From Ricinus communis (lineage: Eukaryota > Streptophyta > Magnoliopsida > Malpighiales > Euphorbiaceae), in contig NC_063257.1 in NCBI RefSeq assembly GCF_019578655.1, positions 25,685,939 through 25,749,938 on the forward strand: 64,000 nt of DNA. The letters run 5' to 3'. The position numbers and the translations under genes are program-made. Under the pieces are notes generated by a model that saw only the letters and a program-made list of their open reading frames with translations, did not search any database and had not been told where the DNA came from. This document shows positions 41,726-53,189 of this stretch, in pieces (position 1 is the first letter of the stretch; the number at the start of each line of letters is the position of its first letter).

Positions 41726-44700
41726 ATCAATCTCTGAATGATCATTGAGGAATCTTTTAGAGGAATGGGGAACGTCGAGAATCACGGCACACCCAAATAT
41801 TATGATTCAGGATTTGCACCATTAGGATCTCCATCCTTCCTAGTTCCTCTAGGCATGAGGACTCCTGATGATGCAAGGAATCATGGGAACACAATTAACA
41901 AGCTTGACTGGTGGCATTGGGGCTTAGCTTGATGATCAAGTAGGAGAGACGTAAATCCAAGGGTATAAGGGAGAAATCATATTGTTTTCGATTAATCCAA
42001 GTGTGATACAAGCGGGAATTCGAGCGCTTTGATGTTTAAAATGCATATAATGTTGTAGTTTTGGTCGAAGTGTTTTTAGGTATGCCCACCCGAATTTATC
42101 CTTATTTTTATTAAGCTAGCTCGTAAAATTTGGGACTATGAGAGGTGTTGCCTAGTCCACTCCTCTCTAGTTCTTGATTTGACTTTAGTTTATTAATCTT
42201 TATTTATTTATTTATTTTTATTTAGCTTCTACTCTCTTCTTCTTATAGAATAAGGACTTTCGCGCTATCAAAACCACAAGAAACTGAATACTTGAGGCTA
42301 ATGAGCATATTATTTCAGTTTTCTACCTTGCAGGAAATAAATTTATAGGTCTTTTCAAGAAATTTATGGACATATCAACACTCGCACTAGCGAGCATAGA
42401 CTTAATCTTTATGTCCTTCCTTTCGCTTGTGTTCTTTGTCTATGCTTGTGTTTGAATCAATCCGATTTGATCCTTAAACTTAGCTATATGGAAAAGAACA
42501 AAGAACATGTGATTTCTTTCCTTATTGGATATGAAATCCTACCTATATTCTCATTTTTTTGTTTCTTTTGTGTCTCTCTTTCTAATCTCTATGTACTATG
42601 TTGGTTTGGTTTTATATTGGGAGCATAAACACGAATGTTGAGTGAAAGCATGTGGAAGCGGCAATCATAGGCATTGATGCAATGCTTAGAGGAATACAAA
42701 GAAAGAAAATTAGTTGATCTTGTACTGATATTATTCTCCGAATGATCATGGTGGAATCTTTTGGAGGAAAGAGGGAATGCCGAGAATCGAGGCATGCCAA
42801 ATTAACAAGCTTGACGAGTGGCATTGGGCTTAGCTTGATAATCAAGGACGAGAGATGTAAATCCACATGCGTAAGGAAGAAATCATGTTGCTTTTGATAA
42901 ATCCAATCGTAATACAAGCAGGAATTCAAGCACTTTGATTTTTGAAATGCATATAATAAAGTAGTTTGGGTCAGATTGTTTTTAGGTTGACCTACACGAA
43001 TTTATCCTTATTTTTGTTAAGCTAGCTTATAAAATTTCGGACTACGAGAGTTGTTGCCTAGTCAACTCCTCTCTAGTTCTTGATTTGACTTTAGTTTATT
43101 AATCTTTATTTTTTTATTTATTCATATTTATCTTCTAGTCTCTTCTTCTTGTGGAATGGGGGCTTTCGCACTATAAAAATCGCATGCAACCGAATACTTG
43201 AGGCTAATGAGCATATTATTTTAGTTTTCTACCTTGTAGGAAATCAAGTTATGTGTTCTTTGAAGAAATTTTTCAACTTATCAATACTCGCGCTAGCGAG
43301 CATAGACTTATTCCTCAATTTCTTCCTTTCTTTTGTGTTCTTCGTCTACGGTTGTGTTTAAATCAATTCGGTTTGATCCTTAAGCTTAGCTGTATGGAAG
43401 AGAGTAAGGAACTTGTGATTTCTTTCCTTATCCGATCTGAAATCTGACCTATATTCTCATTTTATTTGTTTCTTTTGTGTCTCTCTTTCTAATCTCTTTG
43501 TAGTATGTTGGTTTGGTTTTATATAGGGAGCATAAACACTAGTGTTATATGAATGCGCGTGGAAGCGACAATCATAGGCATCGATCCAATGCTTTAACGA
43601 ATGCGAAGAAAGAAAATTAACTGATCATGTATTAATATCATTCTCTGAATGATCCTGGAGGAATCTTTTAAATGAAAGAAGGAATGCCGAGAATGGAGGC
43701 ATGCCCAAATATTTTGACTCAGGATTTTCATCATTATGATCTCTATCCTTCCTTGTTACTCTAGGCATGAGGACTCCTGATGACGTAAAGTTGGGCATAA
43801 GGAATCATAGGAACATAATTAATAAGCTTGATCGATGGGATTAGGGCTTACCTTGATGATCAAGCAGGAGAGACATAAATCCACACGTGTAAGGGAGAAA
43901 TCATGTTTTTGTCAATTAATCCAAGCGTAATACAAGCTGGAATTCGAGTGCTTTGATGTTTGAAAGGCATGTAATGAAGCAATTTTGGTCAGAGTGTTTT
44001 TAGGTAGGCCCACCCGAGTTTACCCTTATTTTTATTAAGCTGGCTCATAAAATTTAAGACTATGAGACTTGTTGTCCAGTCAACTCCTCTCTTGTTTTTG
44101 ATTTTTGAATTTAGTTTATTAATCTTTATCTATTTATTTATTTATTCATATTTAGCTTCTAGTCTCTTCTTCTTATTGAATGAGGGCTTTCGTAATATAA
44201 AAACCGCACACAACCAAATACTTGAGGCTAATGAGCATATTATTTCAGCTTTCTACCTTGCAGGAAATCAAGGTATAGGCTATTTCAAGAAATTTGTAGA
44301 CTTATCAACACTCGCACTAGCGACCATAGACTTATCCCTTACATCCTTCATTTTTCTTGTGTTCTTTATATACGCTTGTGTTTAAATCAATTCGATTTGA
44401 TCCTTACGCTTAGCTATATGGAATAGAACAAAGAACATGTGATTTCTTTCCTTATCGAATATAAAATCCTGTATGTATTCTCATTCTTTTTGTTTCTTTT
44501 GTGTCTCTCTTTCTAATCTCTATCTAGTAAGCTGGTTTGGTTTTATATGGGGAGCATAAACATGAGTGTTGAGTGAAAGTGCATGGAAGTGGCAATCATA
44601 GGCATCAATCCAATGGTTAGAGGAATGCGAAGAAAGAAAATTAGTTGATCGTGTACTGATATCATTCTCTGAATGATCACGAAGGCATCTTTTAGAGGAA

Positions 44701-44800
44701 AGAGGGAACGCTGAGAATCTAGTCATGCCCAAATACTTTGACTCAGAATTTACACCAATTAGGATGTCCGTCCTTCCTTCTTCCTCTAGGCATAAGGACT
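41726..44800 (+). repeat. Satellite array S7
   Basis: About three units with anchors near 42600, 43506 and 44530. One unit has lost about 110 bp at 42797. The short recurrent frame is open at 43149-43361 and 44173-44385. It ends at GGCATAAGGACTCCTATA. Confidence 0.86.
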
Positions 44801-45057
44801 CCTATAAAGGGAGTTGTTGAATATTGATTATTTTAGAGTTAATTGTCTTCTTTTGTTCTTTATGAACTTAGTGAATTTATCATGTGAAGGTTTGGTATTT
44901 TACAAATTTAGGTTAATCTAAACTCTTGTTGATGTTAAACAGCCTTTAATTTCTTATAATTAAGGTTATTAAGTATAAGTTATTTAAGGGTCTTGTTGGG
45001 AGTTAGAGTTTTTTTGCTCGATTAGGTGAACGATCCTTGGTGAAGACACCAACATTT
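44801..45057 (+). repeat. LTR fragment, reverse copy of the 26117 type
   Basis: AACGATCCTTGGTGAAGACA and the stretch before it match the reverse complement of about 26150-26400. Both ends are missing. It lies between satellite and element K. Confidence 0.6.
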
Positions 45058-46480
45058 AGATTTTATTGTTGCAGGAGTTCGGCATTAAGATTAGACATAA
45101 GAAGGGCACAAAAAATTTGGCAGCAGATCACCTATCCAGACTGGAGAATCCGAGCTTGGATGAACTTGATGAGAGCACGATAGATGATCGATTTCCAGAG
45201 GAGCACTTGTATTCATTAAAGGTATATTCTGATTCTCCATGGTTTTCTGAGTATGCTAACTATCTTGTGGCTAGGGTCTTACAAAAAGGTATGACTTATC
45301 AGCAAAAGAAGAAATTCTTTACCGATTTGAAATACTACATTGGGAAGACCCTTTCCTATATCGAGTGTATGCAGACCAGGTCATCCGTCGATATGTTTAT
45401 GGCAAAGAGAGTCTCCAAATCTTAAGGCATTATCATAAAGGACCTGCAGGAGGCCATCAAGCTGCGAACCATACTGCTAGGAAGGTGTTGGATGCAGGCT
45501 TTTATTGGCCAACTATCTTTCAGGATGCTAGAACCTTTGTTCAAGTTTGCGACGCTTGTTAGCACTCAGGTAATATCTCTGCCCGTGATGAGATGCCCCA
45601 AAACAGTATGTAGACAGTTGAGATATTTGACATTTGAGGTATTGACTTCATGGGACCCTTCCCTTCCTCAAATGGTAATAAGTATATCCTAGTGGCTGTT
45701 GAATATTTCTCTAAATGGCCGGAGGCACAGGCCTTACCTACTAACGATGCTAGAGTTGTTTGCAGGTTCCTTAAAAAGTAATTTGCTAGTTTCGGCACAC
45801 CTACAGTGCTAATTAGTGACAGGGGAATGCATTTCTGCAGCGCTCAATTAGAGAAGGCACTCAGGCGCTCCGGTGTAATGCAGCGGTTCTCCATTCCCTA
45901 TTACCCACAAACCAGTGGGCAAGTTGAGGTTACTAATATGGGTTTAAAACGTATATTAGAGAGAACTGTGGGTGCAAGTTGGAAGGATTGTGCCTCGAAA
46001 CTAGATGATGCATTATGTGCATTTAGAACTGCATATAGGACCTCCACAGGTTTTACGCCCTATAGGTTGGTATGTGGGAAGTCTTGTCATTTACCTGTCG
46101 AATTAGAACACAGGGCTTTTTGGGCCCTTAAAACTTACAATTTTGATGTTGATTCTGCAGGTAAGGAAAGACAGTGGCAACTGGGCGAATTAGAGGAATG
46201 GCGTTTACAAGGGAATGAAAACTCCTCAATTTACAAGGCGAAGACAAAGAAGTGGCATGATCAGAGGCTCAAAGGTCCCAAGGAGTTTCAGAGTGGAGAT
46301 AGAGTATTGCTATATAACTCACGTCTTCGGTTGTTCCCAAGGCAGCTCAGGAGTCGATGGTCGGGGCCCTTCGTGGTTAAGCAAGTTTTCCCATATGGCA
46401 CAGTCAAGCTTCATCATCCTAAGAAGGGTGATTTCAAAGTCAATAGACATAGGCTCAAAGTGTATATCGTTGGAGACTGA
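45058..46480 (+). pseudogene. pol: Element K RNase H end and integrase
   Basis: Starts LLLQEFGIKIRHKKGTKNLA then ADHLSRLENPSLDELDES. After a frameshift near 45350: DQVIRRYVYGKESLQILRHY, with zinc domain HYHKGPAGGHQAANHTARKV and CDAC. The core has [20 protein letters not shown] (Asp), VLISDRGMHFCSAQLEKALR (Asp) and TSGQVEVTNMGLKRILERTV (Glu), all triad residues kept. The last 224 codons are open and end VNRHRLKVYIVGD. Three stops lie upstream (about 45560-45780). Confidence 0.85.
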
Positions 46481-47318
46481 GCAACGGGTTAACATGATTA
46501 TGTACCCGCAACGATGATTCATATTGAGTCCAGCTAAATGACTCAATAATAAAAAAGAAGCGCCCTTGGGAGGCATTCCCATTCTAGTTTTATGTTCTTT
46601 TCTTCAGTCCACTTTTATGTTATCATTCGTTGCATGCTTGTTGATCTTTAGAATAATTACTTTTTATATTAAATATAGTTGTATGAATATAGGGTTGGAA
46701 TAACTTATGTCGGATTTTTAGTAATCGGTGAAGTGGGACTTTCCTGTTTGATTCATTTACTTGATTAACGGCCTAAATGTGTGCGTATATGCGTTGAATG
46801 CAGGTAGGGAGTTCGGCGACTCGAGATGGCGAAGGAAAGCCTGGAATCAACTCTTTCACCACGGTTTCCGTGGCCATCACGAGCTACAACATCAGGCTAT
46901 GCTCATCAGCACGGCCAGCGTCAAGCCCGTGATGACAAAACACATGTAGAATGGGGGATTTTAGCCGTTCACCACGGCTTCCAAAGGCACCACGCCCGTG
47001 CCCAAGCCCGTTATGAATATACACTTAAAGCACAAAGGAAAACTCAGCCCTCGCCATGGCTTCCAAAGACACCATGGGCAGCAACAACAGGCCGTGCTGT
47101 GCCCCCACCCATGCCAAATGGTGCACTATTGAAGCTTTAGGGCTCAGCACGGGCCGAGTCCTGGCCATGTTGATCAGAATGGCCTTGCCCTCGCCTGTGC
47201 TAACCCCCGTGCCTATAATAAGGGGAGCTTTCAAAAATTTTCCTACCCCGTTTCTAAGCTCGAAGGTGCTATTTTCTTCCATTTCTCTGATTCTTCTTAC
47301 CTTTCTCAGCAATTCCAA
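46481..47318 (+). other. Element K post-pol spacer with palindrome cluster
   Basis: 46481-46840 has the GCGCCCTTGGGAGGC motif also found next to the gag-tail frame in D (13805-13830) and I. From 46850 to 47215 CACGG/CCGTG variants recur (CACCACGGCTTCCA, GGCCGTGCTGTG). CCTATAATAAGG near 47212 is a TATA-like box. Overlapping open frames here (46826-47140) are not taken as genes. Confidence 0.6.
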
Positions 47319-47765
47319 GTAAGTCTCCTCACTTTTTGCTTTTATTTGTTTTAATTTGGTTCTTCTTTTATGCATATACTTTATTTAGGACATGCTAGTA
47401 TGTTTTGGTAGTTTTACTTTATCACACTGTTTCCATATGACCTCAGCTAGATTTAATTTATATTAGTTGCTATGTTTGCTGTGAATTCGATTATGAAATG
47501 ATAAGTGTGGCGTTTGGCGGAAATAAAGTTTATCTATGGCATTTTATTACGAACAATTGTTAGCATAAAGTTGCGTTAGTTGGTGCACAATAAAGTAGGC
47601 TGGAATGTATTTGTTAATTAGTTTATGCAGGAGATTGAGGCTTTAATCTTTTGGTAAGTCTACAGTTTTCTGTTAGTCGAATTATAGCCATTATATTTTT
47701 ATTTTCAGTAGAATTTCTGATTAACTTGATTTCTTATTTGAATAACTAATGATTCATTGCATTAG
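47319..47765 (+). other. Candidate intron before the additional frame of K
   Basis: Donor CCAA|GTAAGTC at 47319 and acceptor TTGCATTAG ending 47765, six bases before the ATG at 47771. The interval is 447 bp and AT-rich. It parallels 13238-12654 in D, including the bases GTA..ATG after the acceptor. Confidence 0.55.
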
Positions 47766-47770
47766 GTAAT

Positions 47771-47934
47771 ATGACAGACCGCGATCAATCACGAAGAAAG
47801 CAACCGAAATACGTCGCTACCAGCAAGCGATTGCATGGCGAAGGAACATCTTCCTCCACTTCCCGAAAGACCGAACCGTACGACTGACACGGGACCTCCA
47901 CCTCCACCGCAACAGCAACTAGTCCGAGCCCGGA
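47771..47934 (+). pseudogene. Element K additional reading frame, N-terminal stub
   Basis: MTDRDQSRRKQPKYVATSKR then LHGEGTSSSTSRKTEPYD and a stop. Basic and Ser-rich like the start of the D frame at 12648. It is cut off by the join to element G. Confidence 0.5.
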
Positions 47935-49890
47935 AGTTGTACTAATGTTGTTAATGCTAGTTTAGTTGATAAACTTTGTTTGAAAACAACTAAACATCCT
48001 AAGTCCTATAGATTGCGTTGGTTGAATAATTATGGTGATATTAAGGTCACTAGACAGGCATTAATTTCTTTCTCTATAGGACGTTATAAAGATCAAGTTT
48101 TGCATGATGTGATTCCTATGCAAGCTAGTTATATCTCGTTATAACATCCTTGGCAGTTGGATAGAAAGGTTGTTCATGATGGTTTTACTAATTGCCATAT
48201 TCTTACTTTTTAGAACAAACGTGTTACTCTTATACCTTTAACTCCTAAACAGGTCTATAAAGACCAAATTCAATTATAGTGGTGTGAGAGTGCACATGAA
48301 AACAAAGAGGTGCAAGAGCAAAAGGAGTGTTATAAGAAAAATAATGAGAGGTGTGCAAAAAGAGAGGAAAAAGGAGAGTTTTAGTGTTACGTAGTGATAA
48401 AAAGTAAGGCGTAAGAAAAATGAGAGTCTAGTGACAAAGTGAACGAAGTGAGTTAAAAGGCAATTTCTATGTCAAAAAGGGTGATGTACGAAAAGCCTAC
48501 TTGGCTAAGCAAAGCATGCTTATGCTTATTTTTAAAGGTGCCATGTTATCTTTTTATAACTCTAAGCTTGAGGATTTGCCTCAAAGCATTAAGACTCTTT
48601 TATAGGATTTTGATGATGTGTTTCTAGAGGAGATTTTACATGGATTACTGCCCATTAGAGGAATTGAGCATCATATCAATTTCATACCTGGTGCACAAAT
48701 CCCTAATCGCCTTGCATATTCCAGCAACCCGGAAGAAACCAAGAAATTGCAATAGTAAGTGGAAAACTTGCTTTCCAAAGGTTTAATTAGAGAGAGTACG
48801 AGCCCATGTGTTGTATTTATTCTTAGTGCCCAAGAAATATGGACCTTGGAGGATGTGTGTCGACTGCAGCACCGTGAACAAGATTACGGTAAAGTGTCAT
48901 CATCCAATTCCTACATTAGATGATATGTTGGAAGAATTACATGGTGCTAAAATCTTCTTTAAAATTGATCTTAAGTCTGGATATCATCAAATACACATGA
49001 AATTAGAGGGTAGATGGAAAACTACCTTTAAGACTAAGTATGATTTGTATGAGTGGCTAGTGATGCCTTTTGTGCTAACTAATGCCCCTAATATCTTTAT
49101 GAGACTTATGAACCATGTTTTGCATCCTTTTATCGGCAAGTTAATTGTCACGTATTTTGATGACATATTAGTCTATAGCAATTCCATGCATGACCATCTA
49201 GAGCATCTTAGGACTTTATTTGATGTCTTGCAAAGAGAAAAGATTTATACTAATCTTGGCAAGTGTAACTTTTGCACTCCTAGGGTAATTTTTCTTGGAT
49301 TTGCTGATAGTGCTGGGATAGAGTAGATAAAGAAAAGCTAGAGGCTAATGCTTTTTGGCCTACACCTAATAGTGTGAGTGAGGTGAGATCTTTTCATGGC
49401 CTAGCTAGCTTCTATAGGCAATTTGTTAGGGATTTTTCTACCCTTGCCGCCCTTTAATTGAGGTTATTAAGAAGCATGTAGGTTTGAATGGGGAGAGGCA
49501 CAAGATAGAGAGCATTTCAGGTTTTGAAAGCTAAATTGATTAATGCTCCTTTACTTGTTTTGCCTAATTTTGATTCTACTTTTGAGATTGAATATGATGC
49601 ATCTAGTGTTAGAATTGGAGCAGTATTGATGCAAGAGGGTACGCCAATTGCCTATTTTAGTGAAAAGCTTAGTGGTGCAAGCTTATACTATCCCACCTAT
49701 AATAAGAAGAAGTTTGTATTGGTGCGGGTGTTGGAGACATGGCAACATTATTTATTGCCTAAGGAGTTCGTAATTCATACTAATCATGAGAGCTTAAAGC
49801 ATTTGCAGGGTCAAAATAAATTGAACAAAAGGCATGCAACTTGGAGTTCATTTATAGAGATTTTTCCTTATATGATATTTAAAAAAAACT
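47935..49890 (+). pseudogene. pol: Element G protease to RNase H (gypsy, family of C and F)
   Basis: Begins inside the protease (TNVVNASLVDKLCLKTTKHP), passes a stop-rich linker, then [42 protein letters not shown] and [20 protein letters not shown], with palm [10 protein letters not shown] near 49150. This 172-codon stretch (48808-49326) is open. The RNase H part (49524-49890) has [20 protein letters not shown] and [20 protein letters not shown]. It is truncated at both ends: by K on the left and by satellite on the right. Confidence 0.85.
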
Positions 49891-49926
49891 CTTCATATTA
49901 AGTGGTTTTTGACTCCTGAATATCCA

Positions 49927-51335
49927 CGGGCCTACCTAATAACACTTTAAACCAAATTACTTAATTATATGCATCCCAAAGATAAAAAAGCTAACATTCC
50001 TTATTATATTATGCTTGGATTCAATGATAACATTATGATTTCTATCTTACTCGTGTGGATTTCTTATCTTGCTTGATCTTAAAGCCAAGCCCCAATGCCA
50101 CTGGTCAAGCTTATCAATTGTATTTCCATGATTCCTTAAGATAATCATTGTGTTATCATGTTTCGTTGTGCCTAGAGGAATAAAGAATGATGGAGATTCC
50201 AATGGTGCAATTCCTGAATCAGAATATTTGTTCGTGCCTTGATTCTCATCTTTCCCTCTTTCCTCCAAAAGAATCATCTGCGATCATTTAGAGAATGATA
50301 TCAATACTCGATCAACTAATTTTATTTTTTTGCATTCATTTAAGCATTGGATTGTTGTCTGTAATTGCTGCTTCCATTCACTTTCTCACAGTAATAGTGT
50401 TTATGCTCCCTAAATAAAACTAAACATTTTTTTAACTAACTAGGACTTTCTTTAGTCATCCCTTTTTTAGTTAAGAAGGTTATCTTTATCCTAGATCAAC
50501 GTAAATCCTTATCATTAAGTTGAATTTGAATGATAATTGGTTATTAAACCTAAAAGCTGTTTTGCTTTTGTCTTTCTGTTCTTGTGTATAATACATGCTT
50601 AAAAGACATTCAAGTAGATTGATCATTTTCTTGTGGAGTATATTTGTGTGGATTTATGTCTCGTCTTGCTTGATCATCAAGCTAAACTCAAAAGCCACCA
50701 GTCAAGCTTATCAATTGTGTTCCAAATGATTCCTTATGCCAATCCTTGTATCATCAAGAGTCACCTGGCCTAGAATAATAAGAAATGATGGAGATACTAA
50801 TGGTGCAAATCATGAATCATAATATTTAGGCGTGCCTCAATTCTCGTATTTTCTTGTTTCTTCCAAAAGATTCATTTGTGATCATTAGGGGAATGATAAT
50901 AATACTCGATCAACTAATTTTCCTTTTCTGAATTTGTACAAGCATTAGATCGGTTCTTATGATTGCCGCTTCCATGCGCTTTCACTCAACCCTTCTATTC
51001 GTGCTCACCAAATAAAACTAACCATCATACTAGACAAAGATTAGAAAGAGACACACAAAATAAATGAATAAAATGAGAACATAGGTAGGATTTTGGATCC
51101 TATAAGGAAACAAATCACAAGTTCTTTGTTTTCTTTCATACAGCTAAGTGTAAGGATCAAATAAGGGTAGAGAAAGAACATAAAAGAACAGAAGGGTGTG
51201 AGCGATAAGTCTATGTTCGCTAACGCGAAGCTTGATATGTCTGTAAAGTTCTTTAAAGAACTCATAAAGAAAAATGAAATAATAGGCTCTCTAGCCTCAA
51301 ATATTCGGTTGCATGCGATTTTTATAGTGCGAAAG
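49927..51335 (-). repeat. Satellite array S8, inverted
   Basis: About one and a third units in reverse. Dyad forms are GATCATTTAGAGAATGATAT (50283) and GATCATTAGGGGAATGATAA (50879). An E-type LTR fragment is embedded at 50430-50645. It ends at GCGAAAG, where element H is inserted. Confidence 0.83.
50430..50645 (+). repeat. E-family LTR fragment inside satellite S8
   Basis: AAGGTTATCTTTATCCTAGA then TAAATCCTTATCATTAAG and a CTTGTGGAGTATA stretch match the reverse of the E LTR (about 36900-37150). Both termini are lost. Confidence 0.65.
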
Positions 51336-53082
51336 TGTAATATCCTTGAGCTTAACCACAAGCATTTCATTTAAATTTGCATGTATTGCATAAAATACAC
51401 TTAAGCATATGCATCTCAAATCATTCCATTTGATTATGTGAATTCCACATTTTTCATTTATTTTGTATTTGTCAAAGTGCATTTATAACGATCCAAAACC
51501 AAATCACATGAGATACTGTCCGCTTTGACTCTCCACTGGCCTCACAGTTTTGTCCCTCTGGGAAGAGGTACCCCATCTTGGAATTTCTCTAAACCAAGCA
51601 TGTTTAACTTTGGAGTTCCTACAACTCTATAGCCAAACAACCAAAAAGTGTCTCGTGTGATTAGTTCCAACTCTTTACATATATGTTATCAATCATTCCC
51701 CGTCTTATTTCAATGTGCAATTCGATTCATTCGTGTACCCCCGTACCTTAAAGTGCTGCTATCCTAGAAGCCTGCCAGAAGCCGCTCCTTGTCCATGCAT
51801 CTTATCTCTGCTCTGGCGTCTACTTTCGGCTCTCGTCAGACCGCTTCTTCAGGCCAGGCTGTCACATGCCCACCAGCTTCCGCCTGGTTTATCCTCGAAC
51901 CACACATCTACTAGAGGTGTCCTGCTTTGATACCATTTGAAACGACCTAGAACCAAATCACATGTATTTGAGGTATTATAAAATTGAAAGTTGAGTCAAT
52001 AAATAAATATGTAAGGAATTGAATCTAGTTGACTCATTTATTTGAAAATTGATTAAAATATAACAAAAAAGGATGATAATAATAATAATAATAAATATAA
52101 GATAGTGAATGTGTATGGAGGTAGTGGATGTGTATGGGAGTGTCCTCATCTTGTGAAAAAAGAACACTAGAAAACTCCAGTGCATCTCGTTATTAAGCTA
52201 TAACTCCCGTATCAAAAAAAAAATCTAATATCTAATTCCTTTCCTTTTTTCTCTCAAACTCCTAAACCTAAATCTTGTTGATTTCAGCTATTGATTTGGG
52301 TAAGTTACTTATATTTATTTTATATTATAATTGAAATTATATGATTATATGGTGTGAATGATTTCATAGTCCCTAAATTCTATTTCAGAGCAATTATATG
52401 AGAAATTCTTCTTTGATTGGGACTGGTTAAATTATACTTACTGCATGGTGTTTTCCTTTGTTTAATAAAATATGAGACCATTAGGGCTGAATTAGACAAA
52501 TTGTTAAACATGAGTTTTGTTCCTTTTTATGTTATCTAAAACCATCTTATGCAGTTTAATGAAATAATATGTGTGTAATGAGAAATCGCCCTTGGCGTGA
52601 GGTTGGTTCTGTTTGCTCTGTCTGCAGGCAGTCCGGTGTTTCCCGAATAGTATAAGGACTTTAGAGATTAAACTAGATGAAGTTCAAAACATGAAAGTTG
52701 TTCCTTTATATATTAATGAGTTTCTAGAATAGGATTTTTCATTGAGTCACGAGTCACCAAATCGCAATTATTTTTCCTAGATAATGAAGCTTGAGGTGTG
52801 ACTATTTAAAGCATATAGCATTATAAATAAAGTATGGAGCACTGGTCACTAGTCGAACCCTCACTCTCTCTCTCCTTGTATCATAAGCATCCACATGATA
52901 AAGACATAATATGTTTTGTGTTATATTTGTAAATGTAGTTCACATGTATTATATGAATAAAAATTTTATGATCTTTTATATGCTTAAATAATATGTTGAG
53001 TTTGTTTCACCATGATATGATTGTATTAATATACTAAATAAAAACTTGGGATATCTAAATGGTAAAGAAATAGGGTGTTACA
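51336..53082 (+). repeat. 5' LTR of element H
   Basis: About 1.27 kb of LTR once the 480-bp TRIM at 51484 is removed. Inverted ends TGTAATATCC and TAGGGTGTTACA. It holds an ATA microsatellite (about 52074-52094) and AT-rich sequence with no gene. Confidence 0.82.
51484..51963 (-). mobile_element. Cassandra-like TRIM in the H LTR
   Basis: Reverse relative of the 20316 copy. On the minus strand a 27-bp LTR end is followed by primer site TGGTATCAAAGCAGGACA (tRNA-Met type), a short interior and the 3' LTR (from TGATAACATATATG at 51699 to 51484). The LTR holds GGAACTCCAAAGTTAAACAT, a 5S box A relative. Flanks GCATT and GTATT may be a one-mismatch target duplication. The 5' LTR lacks almost all its length. 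Confidence 0.75.
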
Positions 53083-53084
53083 TA

Positions 53085-53101
53085 TTTTGGTATCTAAGCG
53101 G
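53085..53101 (+). promoter_or_regulatory. Element H primer-binding site, tRNA-Met type
   Basis: TTTTGGTATCTAAGCGG, one to two bases from TTTGGTATCAGAGC, two bases inside the LTR end. Confidence 0.72.
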
Positions 53102-53189
53102 GGATAGGTTCTATAGGGAACATACATATGAGTATGACATGACATGTGCATTGCTAAACATTATCATATAATATAGTCTTGCATGTCTA

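Larger units (their letters stand above)
45058..47934 (+). mobile_element. Athila/Tat-like element K, both ends missing
   Basis: Plus-strand order: RNase H end, integrase, spacer with the AAGAAGCGCCCTTGGGAGGC motif (46556-46575), palindrome cluster, TATA-like box, candidate intron and the start of the additional frame. It is cut at 47934, where element G begins. It is related to D and I, which lack pol, and shows what an autonomous relative carries. Confidence 0.75.

Noticed and set aside
46826..47140. Two overlapping plus-strand frames as a small gene
   Set aside because: They cover the GC-rich palindrome cluster of K, have biased repetitive composition and no family motif.
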